Assembly: GCA_001829125.1 (NCBI GenBank)
Contig: MIAN01000048.1
Coordinates: forward strand, 1-40,412
Length of the DNA stretch: 40,412 nucleotides
Direction: 5' to 3'
Source: Spirochaetes bacterium GWB1_27_13
GTDB lineage: Bacteria; Spirochaetota; GWE2-31-10; MWDO01
Part shown: positions 15,379 to 23,483 of the stretch, piece after piece
Numbering within the stretch: the first letter of the stretch is position 1
Layout: each line of letters opens with the position of its first letter
The notes under the pieces: generated by a model
Told to the model about the DNA's origin: nothing
The model's database searches: none
What the model saw: only the letters and a program-made list of their open reading frames with translations
Position numbers and translations under genes: made by a program

Positions 15379-17079
15379 ATGTCATCTAATAAGAGTATAG
15401 CAAATAAAATAATTTTAATAATAACTTCTGTAAGTGCTATAATTATTTTAATTACACTTCCTTTGTCGATGATAAGGCTATATAATAAATTAAAATTCAC
15501 TGTTGGTGAAGATTGCAAGGAAGTAGCAAGAAAAACGTCTGAAAATTTAAAAGTCCCAATGTGGAACTATGATAATGAATCTACAAAAAATATTATTTTA
15601 CAGGAAATAAAAAATTCATATATTTATGCAATAATAATTAAAGATAAAAATAATGTGATATTATCTGGATTATATAAAGATGATAATAAAATCAAAGATT
15701 TAACTAAGATACATTTTATAAAAGAAAAATATATTCATAAAAAAATTACTTGTAATATAGTAAAGGATGAAGACCATATTGGCGTTTTGGAAATATATAT
15801 TGATAGAAATTATATCAAAAAAATTTTATTTGAGGCTATGATAGATCAATTGCTACAAACCTTATTCTTTATTATGATTGTTTGTGTCTGTGTTTATATA
15901 TTTATAAAACGCTCACTTATTAAAGCTATAAATGAAGTAGTCGCTACATTCAAAAATATTTCTACTGGAAAAGGCGATTTAACAGTAAAAATACAAAATA
16001 TTCATAATGACGAAATTGGAGAACTGAGTAGTTATTTTAATTGTTTTATTGAGTATCTTTCTAATATGATAAAAAAAATAAGAAATGTAACAGGACAAAA
16101 TTCTTTAGTAAGTCAAAATCTTGCAAGATCATCAGAAGAAACTTTTGTATCATTAGAAGAAATAAGAAAAAACATTCAAAATATGAGAGATAAAATAAAT
16201 TTACTCGATACTGAAATTGTTAATCTAAATAATAACACCAATAATGTAAATAAATTTGTACTAAATGTAAATAATATAATTTCAACACAGGCAAATTCTA
16301 TTACTCAATCATCTAGTGCTATCGAAGAAATGGCATCTTCTATAAAAAATGTATCTTCTATAACAGATATAAGGATTAATCTAATAAATAAATTAGAAAA
16401 AATGTCAATAGAAGGTGAAGATACGATGATAGAAACAAAAGATGCTATCATTGATGTAGCAAAACACACGAATAGTATTCAAGAATTACTAAATGTAATA
16501 AATAATATTGCTTCTCAAACAAATCTTTTGGCAATGAATGCGGCAATTGAGTCTGCACACGCAGGAGAATATGGCAAAGGTTTTTCAGTTGTATCAGATG
16601 AAATACGAAAACTTGCAGAAAACACATCTTTTCATTCAAAAGAAATATCTAATTCTTTAAAGGATATTATTAAAAGTATTTCAATGCTTACCTCTAAGGT
16701 TGAATTGAGCGGAGATTATTTTAAAAAAATTGTTACTGATATAAAAGAAATTTCATCAAGTTTTCTTGAAGTAAAAACTGCTATGGGTGAATTAAATGTC
16801 GGTAGTAATCAAATACTAAACTCTTTAAAAAATTTAAATAAAGTATCAGGAGAATTAGAAAATTTATCTTCAAAAATGACTGACAATATTAACAATATAT
16901 CTGTATCCGTTAATACAATAAGTATGATTTCTAATGACAATACAAATGGAATGGAAGAAGTTAATATTGGAATAAACGAAATATTTAAAGCGATCGGTAC
17001 AATATCAGAAGAAGGCAACAAAAATGTTGAAAATACAAGTGAAATAGAAAAATTGATTTGTGAATTTAAAACGGCTTAA
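15379..17079 (+). CDS. Methyl-accepting chemotaxis protein with periplasmic sensor
   Basis: 566 residues: TM1 ~8-30, periplasmic sensor ~31-155 (KVPMWNYDNESTKNIILQEI, a Cache-like pattern), TM2 ~157-178, HAMP ~180-235 and a long coiled-coil signalling domain. The hairpin tip, which binds CheA and CheW, is [20 protein letters not shown] followed by EYGKGFSVVSDEIRKLAENT. One odd change is ESAHAGE where most receptors have EAARAGE. AAAAGGAAAAA precedes the ATG. It is 20 bases after the pseudokinase and shares its TetR-controlled promoter. No CheW-binding pentapeptide-type tail is evident. Confidence 0.92.
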   Translation: MSSNKSIANKIILIITSVSAIIILITLPLSMIRLYNKLKFTVGEDCKEVARKTSENLKVPMWNYDNESTKNIILQEIKNSYIYAIIIKDKNNVILSGLYKDDNKIKDLTKIHFIKEKYIHKKITCNIVKDEDHIGVLEIYIDRNYIKKILFEAMIDQLLQTLFFIMIVCVCVYIFIKRSLIKAINEVVATFKNISTGKGDLTVKIQNIHNDEIGELSSYFNCFIEYLSNMIKKIRNVTGQNSLVSQNLARSSEETFVSLEEIRKNIQNMRDKINLLDTEIVNLNNNTNNVNKFVLNVNNIISTQANSITQSSSAIEEMASSIKNVSSITDIRINLINKLEKMSIEGEDTMIETKDAIIDVAKHTNSIQELLNVINNIASQTNLLAMNAAIESAHAGEYGKGFSVVSDEIRKLAENTSFHSKEISNSLKDIIKSISMLTSKVELSGDYFKKIVTDIKEISSSFLEVKTAMGELNVGSNQILNSLKNLNKVSGELENLSSKMTDNINNISVSVNTISMISNDNTNGMEEVNIGINEIFKAIGTISEEGNKNVENTSEIEKLICEFKTA

Positions 17080-17205
17080 AAATAATAAAATCATTAATTT
17101 GTTCAAGTGAAATGTTATACTGTCCTAAAAAACAATGAGAAATAAAATAGAAGGAATTGATAAAACAATTTAAACTGTCACTCAAAGTGGCTATAAAAAT
17201 TCAAA

Positions 17206-17237
17206 ACTAACTAATATTATTTACTCATTAGTTTAGT
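17206..17237. promoter_or_regulatory. Possible third TetR-type operator
   Basis: ACTAACTAAT (17206-17215) and ATTAGTTTAGT (17227-17237) are inverted with one mismatch or gap around an 11-base spacer, the same spacing as at 14624-14634 and with the same ACTAA/TTAGT half-sites. No consensus promoter is evident beside it. It lies 57 bases before the methyltransferase gene. Confidence 0.45.
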
Positions 17238-17293
17238 AGATTTAAGACTATCTAAGAAACAAAAGTTTCAATTTAATATTTAGGAGGATAAAT

Positions 17294-18136
17294 ATGAGTC
17301 TAAATCATACATCAGAGACTGCATTAATAACAACATCATTACGAGCTTTATCAAATTATGAAGAAAATACAATAATAAGGTCTAATGATAATTTAGCTGA
17401 ATTATTTTTACCAGATGAAAGAAAAATTCCATTAAAAAACAAAAATTCAAGAGAAATGATTAAAAATTCAATTCCTGCTGGAATGTATGAATATGTAATT
17501 GCAAGAACAAAATATTTTGATAATATTTTTATTGATTCTTTAAAAAATAATATTCCACAAATAGTTTTTTTGGGTGCTGGTTATGACACAAGACCTTATA
17601 GATTTAAAGAATTAATTAAAAATACACAAATTTTTGAATTGGATACAAAACCTACTCAAGATAATAAAATTAAGATTCTACAAAAAAACAAAGTAGACAT
17701 TAACAAAAATATAAAGTTTGTACCAATAGATTTTGAAAAAGACGATCTTATACAAACATTATCAAGTAATGGTTTTGATAAATCTCAATTAACTTTATTT
17801 TTGTGGGAAGGTGTAACTTTTTACTTATCAAAAAATACTGTAATTAGTATGCTCAAATTATTACGAAATAATTCAGGAAAAAAAAGTAAAATTTGTTTTG
17901 ATTTTCAAACATTGATAAATGGTAAAACTTTAATAAATACAGAGTTAGAAGATGAAACTATAAAATTTGGAATAGAGCTAACTAAAATTAAAACTTTTAT
18001 CGAAGAAAATGGCTATGAAATTGTAGAATACATTACTGCTAAGGATATGGAGAAAAAATTTCTTACTTTAGAATACGGCGAATTGTTTGGAAAAATAATA
18101 CCAATTATGAACTTTTTATTAATTGAGAATAGATAA
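17294..18136 (+). CDS. SAM-dependent methyltransferase of the leucine carboxyl methyltransferase (LCMT/Ppm1) family
   Basis: 280 residues. The SAM site is VFLGAGYDTRPYRF (~93-106) with FELDTKPTQ as motif II. FLWEGVTFYLSKNTVISMLK is the family motif after strand 4. Bacterial members are mostly of unknown substrate, often polyketide or antibiotic O-methylation. A clean AGGAGG sits 8 bases before ATG 17294. The reductase gene follows 16 bases after the stop. The operator-like repeat at 17206-17237 suggests it belongs to the same regulon as the chemoreceptor. Confidence 0.85.
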   Translation: MSLNHTSETALITTSLRALSNYEENTIIRSNDNLAELFLPDERKIPLKNKNSREMIKNSIPAGMYEYVIARTKYFDNIFIDSLKNNIPQIVFLGAGYDTRPYRFKELIKNTQIFELDTKPTQDNKIKILQKNKVDINKNIKFVPIDFEKDDLIQTLSSNGFDKSQLTLFLWEGVTFYLSKNTVISMLKLLRNNSGKKSKICFDFQTLINGKTLINTELEDETIKFGIELTKIKTFIEENGYEIVEYITAKDMEKKFLTLEYGELFGKIIPIMNFLLIENR

Positions 18137-18152
18137 TAATGAGGGTATTAAA

Positions 18153-18725
18153 ATGAAAATAATAGGTATTTATAGCAGTGCCAATGCTAAAGGCAACAGT
18201 GCAACCATTCTTCGTGAAGCATTAATAGGTGCAAAATTAGCTAAAGCTGAAGTAGATGAAATTGCATTATCTAAATCAAACATAGGTTTTTGCAAAGCTT
18301 GTATGTATTGCGTAAGAAAAGGTAAATGTCTTCAAGATGACGATTTTGAAGACATTTGTAAAAAAATCTTAGATGCAGACGGAATAATTTTTAGTTCGCC
18401 AACATTTTCGTGTGCACCAAATATAGTTATGAAAAACTTTATAGAACGATTGAAATTATTTAAATATATTGCATCTTCAACACTTGGTGGAAAATATATA
18501 ATTGGGCTTTCAACAGCAAAAAGTTTTGGAGCAAATAAAACAGCCAAATATTTAGCAAGTATCGGAATTGGTAGTATATATATAAAAAGTCATATTACTG
18601 GAACATTAGGAGTTTTACTCAGGGATGGTAAAACAATTAATGATATGCCAAACTATTTAAAAAAAGCAAGGGCATTAGGAACAAAAATGGTTAAAGATTA
18701 TAATAAAAAAGTACTTATTCACTAA
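18153..18725 (+). CDS. Flavodoxin-fold NAD(P)H:FMN oxidoreductase
   Basis: 190 residues. MKIIGIYSSANAKGNSATIL carries the FMN-phosphate loop (S-x-NAKGNSAT). FCKACMYCVRKGKC (Cys47, 50, 53, 59) is the cysteine cluster common in this NADPH-dependent FMN reductase/iron-sulfur flavoprotein group. DGIIFSSPTFSCAPNIVMKN is the flavin-ring loop. GAGG lies 8 bases before ATG 18153; the TTG ten codons earlier, inside the end of the methyltransferase gene, is less likely. It probably reduces a small electrophile or quinone. Adjacent to the methyltransferase in one operon. Confidence 0.85.
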   Translation: MKIIGIYSSANAKGNSATILREALIGAKLAKAEVDEIALSKSNIGFCKACMYCVRKGKCLQDDDFEDICKKILDADGIIFSSPTFSCAPNIVMKNFIERLKLFKYIASSTLGGKYIIGLSTAKSFGANKTAKYLASIGIGSIYIKSHITGTLGVLLRDGKTINDMPNYLKKARALGTKMVKDYNKKVLIH

Positions 18726-18791
18726 ATGCTTTTTTTTCAAAAATATTAAATCCTGTGGGATTATTAAAGAATAAGGAGGACTTAACAAATT

Positions 18792-19244
18792 ATGAAATTA
18801 AAAACACTTATTGGTGCAGGTGACCATATAATGGGCTTTACTCTGCCATTTGCTATTATTGGGATTATTATGAATATAATCTATCCTCAATTTTTTACAA
18901 TGAATATGGGGTTTTTGAGGATAATTTTAGGATTTATTTTCTTATTAACAGGCGTTCCGATTTGGCTCATATCAGTAGTTCAATTAATTATCTATATTCC
19001 TAAAAATAAACTTATTACAACAGGTCCATTTGCAATCGTATTACATCCGATCTATTCATCTGTGGCTATTTTGGTTATTCCAGGAGTTAGTTTTCTTTTT
19101 GACACATGGGTTGGATTTGGAATAGGGATAATTCTCTATATTTTTTCTCGTATCTTCTCAGTTAAGGAAGATAAAAAGCTTAATGATATTTTTTCTAATG
19201 AATATCAATTATATCGATCTAAAGTTCTGTTGCCATGGCTTTAA
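18792..19244 (+). CDS. Isoprenylcysteine/phospholipid methyltransferase-like membrane protein
   Basis: 150 residues with about four membrane segments. TTGPFAIVLHPIYSSVAILV matches the GPY-x-RHP-x-Y motif of the ICMT/PEMT superfamily, although the Arg is Leu here. KEDKKLNDIFSNEYQLYRSKV near the C-terminus matches the E-x-x-L-x-x-x-F-x-x-E-Y-x-x-Y signature, which contributes to SAM binding. Substrate unknown; bacterial members methylate small thiols, isoprenoid or lipid groups. AAGGAGG is 13 bases before the ATG. A fragment of a close paralogue lies at 20531-20602, so this gene was once duplicated. Confidence 0.75.
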   Translation: MKLKTLIGAGDHIMGFTLPFAIIGIIMNIIYPQFFTMNMGFLRIILGFIFLLTGVPIWLISVVQLIIYIPKNKLITTGPFAIVLHPIYSSVAILVIPGVSFLFDTWVGFGIGIILYIFSRIFSVKEDKKLNDIFSNEYQLYRSKVLLPWL

Positions 19245-19435
19245 TAAATATAGAAAATACATTGTGCTATACAAAGTAAAGAATATTAAACTAAATGTAT
19301 TTATGAAGATGTAGAATATGAAATAGTTTCATTAAGTGATTATAATTTACAAACAAGTAAGAATTATAAAGGGATATGAATGTATTATATGGCATTTATA
19401 AAGGTCATATAAAATAAAAAATAAGAGGTGATAAA

Positions 19436-20314
19436 ATGAAGATAAAATATATTGTAATAATTTTAGTGCTATTTTCAACAATAGGGCATGCTAAAACAAT
19501 GAACTATATATATCATGGTCCTGAAACTCCAAATGATACCAGATTTATTTACGAATGGGAACTTTTAAAAATGGCTTTAGAAATAACTAAAGATTCCTAT
19601 GGAGGTTATGTTATGAAGCCTTCAGAAAAAATAATGAACGGACCTAGACGGGATGCTGAACTAATGAAAGACTCAGGTGTTGTTACTATTGTTTTGGGAA
19701 TTGGGACAGAGGAGAGAGAAAATTTATTGACCCCCGTAAGAATTCCTCTGGACAAAGGATTGCTTGGATACAGGGTCTTTTTAATCAATAAAAAAGACAA
19801 GAATAAGTTTTCGCAAATAAAATCTTTAGATGATTTAAAAAAGCTTACTCTCGGACAAGGATTGGGATGGGGAGATATAAAAGTATGGGAAGCAAATGGA
19901 TTTAAAGTGATGGTCGGAACTAATTATGACGGACTATTTAATATGATCCAAACCAGTCGTTTTGATTTTTTTCCGCGAGGTATTTTGGAAATAGTCGATG
20001 AATATGAGACAAGAAAAGAATTTATTCCTGAAATGGAAATTGAAGAATCCATTCTGGTATATTATCCTTGGCCGCGTTACTTTTTTTGTGCGAACTCACC
20101 TGAGGGAAAAATGCTCGCAGAGAGAGTTGAGGTTGGTTTGTTAAAAATGATTGATAATGGAGAATATAATAAGATATTTGAAAAGCATTATGGCTATATC
20201 TCAAAGAAACTCAATCTAAAAAATCGAAACCTATTTAAAATTACGAATCCTTTGCTAAGCTCAAAGACTCCTTTGAAGAATTCAAAACTATGGTATGACA
20301 TTGGACAACAATGA
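19436..20314 (+). CDS. Periplasmic solute-binding protein, family 3-like
   Basis: 292 residues with a cleavable signal peptide (ending near TIGHA-KT). The mature part has features of family-3 (amino-acid type) binding proteins: ENLLTPVRIPLDKGLLGYRV, KSLDDLKKLTLGQGLGWGD, and SPEGKMLAERVEVGLLKMID before the C-terminal GEYNKIFEKHYG. Ligand unknown. No permease or ATPase genes are adjacent, so it may feed a sensor such as the chemoreceptor upstream. G+C is about 40% at 19621-19680 against 25% in the genes before it, which suggests recent transfer. GAGGTGAT precedes the ATG. Confidence 0.82.
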   Translation: MKIKYIVIILVLFSTIGHAKTMNYIYHGPETPNDTRFIYEWELLKMALEITKDSYGGYVMKPSEKIMNGPRRDAELMKDSGVVTIVLGIGTEERENLLTPVRIPLDKGLLGYRVFLINKKDKNKFSQIKSLDDLKKLTLGQGLGWGDIKVWEANGFKVMVGTNYDGLFNMIQTSRFDFFPRGILEIVDEYETRKEFIPEMEIEESILVYYPWPRYFFCANSPEGKMLAERVEVGLLKMIDNGEYNKIFEKHYGYISKKLNLKNRNLFKITNPLLSSKTPLKNSKLWYDIGQQ

Positions 20315-20350
20315 AAATGATACTGTTAAAAAAATAGAAAAGAAATAGGC

Positions 20351-20401
20351 AAGGCGTGTATCGGAATGCAAAGCGTGAGTATCGCTACGGTATTACGCCT
20401 T
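20351..20401 (+). other. G+C-rich stem-loop, candidate RNA element or imported terminator
   Basis: AAGGCGT (20351-20357) pairs exactly with ACGCCTT (20395-20401). The pairing extends inward through GTATCG and CGGTATT with a wobble and a bulge, and GCG/CGC forms an inner stem near 20373-20385. The line 20341-20400 has 29 G+C of 60, in a region normally near 25%. It follows the relatively G+C-rich binding-protein gene, so it may be that gene's native terminator. Confidence 0.45.
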
Positions 20402-20530
20402 TGTAGATTTAAAACAAAGATATGTAGAGTTTAATTAAATTGAGAATTAAAACAATGTTGAAGTGCAATTTTTAATGGTAAATAAGTGGTTTATGTAGAA
20501 TATTCAAAAAAATATTTGGAAAAGGCGTTC

Positions 20531-20602
20531 ATTACATGGGTTGGATTTGGAATAGGAATAATTTTATATTATTTTCATCGTGTATTTGATAGTTCAAAGT
20601 AA
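20531..20602 (+). pseudogene. Fragment of an ICMT-like methyltransferase gene
   Basis: Reads ITWVGFGIGIILYYFHRVFD then SSK-stop, against DTWVGFGIGIILYIFSRIFS in the intact gene at 18792-19244. Bases ACATGGGTTGGATTTGGAAT are identical in both. The frame is open back to a TAA at 20483 (GTG at 20486) but the sequence before residue I is unrelated to the intact gene, and the C-terminal motif is missing. Probably a decayed tandem copy. Confidence 0.7.
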
Positions 20603-20657
20603 TTATTAAGGAGATATTATTCTGATTGACTTTTGAGACACAATTTGGCATATATCA

Positions 20658-20713
20658 AAAATTGATGAAATTGGTAATAATTTCATCAATTTTAGGTATA
20701 TTAAATAATACCT
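20658..20713. repeat. Hairpin-AGGTATAT palindrome cassette, copy 1
   Basis: AAAATTGATGAAATT (20658-20672) and AATTTCATCAATTTT (20679-20693) form a perfect 15-bp stem with a 6-base loop. AGGTATAT follows at once, and AGGTAT/ATACCT (20694-20699, 20708-20713) makes a second small inverted pair. The cassette resembles the one at 31704-31773. Confidence 0.65.
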
Positions 20714-20859
20714 CTATAAATTATAACAAAAGGCAAGGAGTTTTTAATAGATTATTAAAACTTCTTGCGTTTCTTTAGGAAATAAAATAAATTTTGTCAT
20801 TTATGATAATAGAGAAATAATCTTTATTAATTCTTTAGAAATATTTAAGGAGTATGAAT

Positions 20860-21303
20860 ATGTCAGAGAAAAAAATTATCATGGTCTTAATGTTTTGTAT
20901 CTTTATAGTATTAAATTGTTTAAGTCAAAATACTAGTGATATTGATGCTATTCAAAAAACGGCATTAGATTACATCGAAGGTTGGTATGATGGAGATGTA
21001 GTTAGAATGGAAAGAGCATTACATCCAAATTTAATAAAAAGAATGATTACCAATCCTAATTCAGAATACAGTTTGTTGAATGAATTAAATAAAGAAAAAA
21101 TGATTAATTATACAAATGCAGGTGGGGGTAAAAGGATTCCTAAAAATAGTTATAAAATAGAAGTGAAAATTTTAGACATAAATAACAATATTGCATCAGT
21201 AATGACTAAATCTCAATATATAGATTACTTACATTTAGCAAAATTTAATAATAAATGGGTTATAATAAACGTACTTTGGGATATTAATAAAAATAAAGAA
21301 TAA
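20860..21303 (+). CDS. NTF2-like (lumazine-binding 2 type) putative lipoprotein
   Basis: 147 residues. The signal peptide ends in IVLNC with Cys20, an acceptable lipobox. The rest matches the SnoaL/NTF2-like Lumazine_bd_2 group: QKTALDYIEGWYDGDVVRME, RALHPNLIKRM, then IEVKILDINNNIASVMTKSQ and HLAKFNNKWVIINVLW. These cone-shaped domains bind small molecules or act as accessory proteins; function here is unknown. ATG 20860 is chosen since AAGGAG is 7 bases before it; ATG 20854 would sit 1 base from the same site. A terminator follows at 21346. Confidence 0.78.
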   Translation: MSEKKIIMVLMFCIFIVLNCLSQNTSDIDAIQKTALDYIEGWYDGDVVRMERALHPNLIKRMITNPNSEYSLLNELNKEKMINYTNAGGGKRIPKNSYKIEVKILDINNNIASVMTKSQYIDYLHLAKFNNKWVIINVLWDINKNKE

Positions 21304-21345
21304 ATAATGGTAACCTTTGGACAATAATCTAATGAGTTTTTGGCT

Positions 21346-21377
21346 ATCACACTTTTTGGTTTGGTGTGATTTGTTTT
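21346..21377 (+). terminator. Rho-independent-like terminator after the NTF2-like gene
   Basis: ATCACAC (21346-21352) and GTGTGAT (21364-21370) form a 7-bp stem with an 11-base loop, followed by TTGTTTT. It is 42 bases after the stop. Confidence 0.6.
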
Positions 21378-21449
21378 AAAAATTCGTTAGGTTATAATTG
21401 ATATAATTTTAAAGAATTAAGGAATTTTAATTTAAATGGAGATTAAACA

Positions 21450-22196
21450 ATGCTTTTGAATAAAGAACAAATTATGGAGATAATGAAAAACGAAAAGTAT
21501 CCTTTAACATTAAAATATGATCCTGAATGGATAATTGAAAATCAAATGGGATCACATTGTTTGTGGTTACAAGAATCATTAGTTCAAGTAATGGATATAA
21601 AACCAAATATGCGTATTCTTGATTTGGGATGCGGAAAGGCTATAAGTTCTATTTTCTTAGCAAAGGAATTTGGGGTTCATGTTTGGGCTAATGATTTATG
21701 GATAAGTGCCTCTGAAAATTGGGAACGTATTCGTAAAGCTGGTGTTGAGAATTTAGTTTATCCTATTCATGCAGAGTCTCACAAGTTACCGTATGCTGAT
21801 AATTTTTTTGATGCGATTGTAAGTATAAACTCAATACAATTTTATGGAACAGACCAGTTATATTTAAAAAATCATCTTGTTAAATATGTTAAGTCTGGTG
21901 GACAAATAGGTATTATTGTACCAGGTCTTTACAATGAATTTGATGGTAACATACCTGAATATATAAAACCTTATTGGGAGAATGATTTTTATACATGGCA
22001 CTCGCCTCAGTGGTGGAGTAATCATTGGGGAAGAACAGAACTTGTTGATATTGAAATTGCAGATACACTTCCAGATAATGAAGGTTACGAGATTTTTCGT
22101 AAATCAGAGATGATGGTAAATTCTGAACATAAGCTAGTTCTTGCTGATGAAGGTAGAAATATAAGCTTTGTAAGAATTATTGCAAGAAAAAAGTAA
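21450..22196 (+). CDS. Class I SAM-dependent methyltransferase
   Basis: 248 residues. Motif I is RILDLGCGKAISSIFLA (Asp58 to Gly62), the acidic end of strand 2 is WANDLW, and DNFFDAIVSINSIQFYG is motif post-II/IV. SGGQIGIIVPGLYNEFDG is motif V-like. Unusually Trp-rich near the C-terminal third (HSPQWWSNHWGRTELVD), which probably shapes the acceptor pocket. Small-molecule methylation is likely; substrate unknown. GGAGATT precedes the ATG. It is the third methyltransferase in the 17-22 kb stretch, but its family differs from the other two. Confidence 0.83.
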   Translation: MLLNKEQIMEIMKNEKYPLTLKYDPEWIIENQMGSHCLWLQESLVQVMDIKPNMRILDLGCGKAISSIFLAKEFGVHVWANDLWISASENWERIRKAGVENLVYPIHAESHKLPYADNFFDAIVSINSIQFYGTDQLYLKNHLVKYVKSGGQIGIIVPGLYNEFDGNIPEYIKPYWENDFYTWHSPQWWSNHWGRTELVDIEIADTLPDNEGYEIFRKSEMMVNSEHKLVLADEGRNISFVRIIARKK

Positions 22197-22331
22197 TATT
22201 CTATAAGGAGAATATAATTTAATACTATAGATTCTTATTGACTATTTAGTAAATTATAAATAAATTTAAATGATAAAAGTTTTATTTTATTAAACTTTTG
22301 ACATAATCAAAATAAATTTTAGGAGGGAAAT

Positions 22332-23075
22332 ATGAAATTAAGAATTTTATTTTTAATCATTACTTTTCTATCAACTATTATGATTTTTTCTCAAAACCAA
22401 AAACAATTGGTTATAGTATTTGAGAATTACCCACCAAATACTTTTATTGAAAACAATATTCCTGTAGGAACAGAGTTAGATATAATTAAAGAAACCCTCA
22501 GTCTTATGAATACAACTGTTGAATTTAAAGAATTTCCATGGGCAAGATGTATGGCTATGGTAAAGAATGGAGATGCGGATGGCATAACCCCTATTTTTAA
22601 AACAAAAGAAAGAGAAACATTTTTATTTTACCCTGAAGAATATACTACTTATGAAATAAACTCTCTTTTCAAACCCAAAGATAGTAAAATAGAATATAAA
22701 GGCAATCTCGAAGAAATTAAAAACTATACTATTTGTGTAAAATCAGAAACAAGTTACGGAGAAATGTTTGATAAGTTTAAATTTCTAAAAAAAGAAATTG
22801 TTTCAGATCAGATAACAATAATAAAAATGGTTGCTGGTAAAAGAACTGATTTTGGAGTTGGACCTGTACAGGTTATGACTTATATGGCTAAAAAAGATAA
22901 TTATTTATCCAAAATAGAATTTGTAACTCCAGAATTGAGTAAAGACCCATTATTTGTTGCATTTTCAAAGGCAAAAGATAAAAATCACGAGTTATTAGCT
23001 AAAGAATTCTCTATAAAGTTAAAAGAATTCAAAAAAACAGATAAATATCAAAAAATACTAAAAAAGTATAATTAA
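22332..23075 (+). CDS. Periplasmic family-3 solute-binding protein
   Basis: 247 residues with a signal peptide (cleavage near MIFS-QN). The mature part is a full family-3 binding fold: LVIVFENYPPNTFIENNIPV, GTELDIIKETLSLMNTTVEF, FPWARCMAMVKNGDADGI, and FSKAKDKNHELLAKEFSIKL at the end. The FPWARCM-x-x-V-x-x-G-x-AD pattern is typical of transporter-independent binding proteins that accompany sensors. No transporter genes are adjacent. AGGAGGG is 7 bases before the ATG. Base composition matches the AT-rich host, unlike the binding protein at 19436. Confidence 0.87.
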   Translation: MKLRILFLIITFLSTIMIFSQNQKQLVIVFENYPPNTFIENNIPVGTELDIIKETLSLMNTTVEFKEFPWARCMAMVKNGDADGITPIFKTKERETFLFYPEEYTTYEINSLFKPKDSKIEYKGNLEEIKNYTICVKSETSYGEMFDKFKFLKKEIVSDQITIIKMVAGKRTDFGVGPVQVMTYMAKKDNYLSKIEFVTPELSKDPLFVAFSKAKDKNHELLAKEFSIKLKEFKKTDKYQKILKKYN

Positions 23076-23090
23076 GGATAAATTTTACCA

Positions 23091-23192
23091 CAAAGATCAC
23101 GAACTATACAAAAAAAATTCTAATAAAAAGTATTGTAAAATTGACATATAGTATTTTTTTGTTAAATTTTATTCCATTATTCGTGAACTTTG
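23091..23192. repeat. ACCACAAAG/CACGAA-type inverted repeat
   Basis: CAAAGATCACGAA (23091-23103) and TTCGTGAACTTTG (23180-23192) are inverted with one mismatch, 76 bases apart. A similar ACCACGAAG-type pair occurs near 30145-30187. It lies just after the binding-protein gene. Confidence 0.55.
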
Positions 23193-23322
23193 AGATTTAT
23201 TTTATTAAATAATACTATTAATAATTGAAAATCATTTTTCATCCAATAAATTTAACCTATCAAAAAATTATCGGGTAGCCAAAAAAACTGTATGTTGAAA
23301 AAAAATAAAAAAAATGATAAAT

Positions 23323-23472
23323 TATAACACATATTAGCACAGATTATTTCAGAGTACACTGATTATGATGGTTTTTGTTTAAATTATTTTTTCCTTCTGT
23401 ATCTTTACTCATTTTATACCAACCAGCATAATCAGTACAAATCTTTTTTAATCCGTCTAAATCCGTGTTATA
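23323..23472. repeat. ACAGATTA-type inverted repeat upstream of the lipase gene
   Basis: A 150-base inverted pair with ends TATAACAC (23323) and GTGTTATA (23472). Left arm: ATTAGCACAGATTA and ACTGATTATGATGG. Right arm: CCAGCATAATCAGTAC, then AATCCGTCTAAATCCG. Its right end runs straight into AAGGAAGG, the ribosome-binding site of the lipase gene. With 23091-23192 it fills the 408-base gap 23076-23483; I see no gene there. Confidence 0.75.
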
Positions 23473-23483
23473 AGGAAGGGCTT

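Larger units (their letters stand above)
20315..20859. other. Debris region with structured element, gene fragment and palindromes
   Basis: 545 bases without an intact gene. It contains a G+C-rich imperfect stem-loop (20351-20401), a remnant of an ICMT-like gene (20531-20602), a 15-bp perfect hairpin with a following AGGTAT/ATACCT pair (20658-20713), and a leader for the NTF2-like gene. It looks like a former insertion or recombination junction. Confidence 0.6.

Noticed and set aside
20486-20602. Real 38-codon gene starting at GTG 20486
   Set aside because: No ribosome-binding site, and the match to the ICMT-like gene covers only an internal piece; a remnant is the simpler reading.
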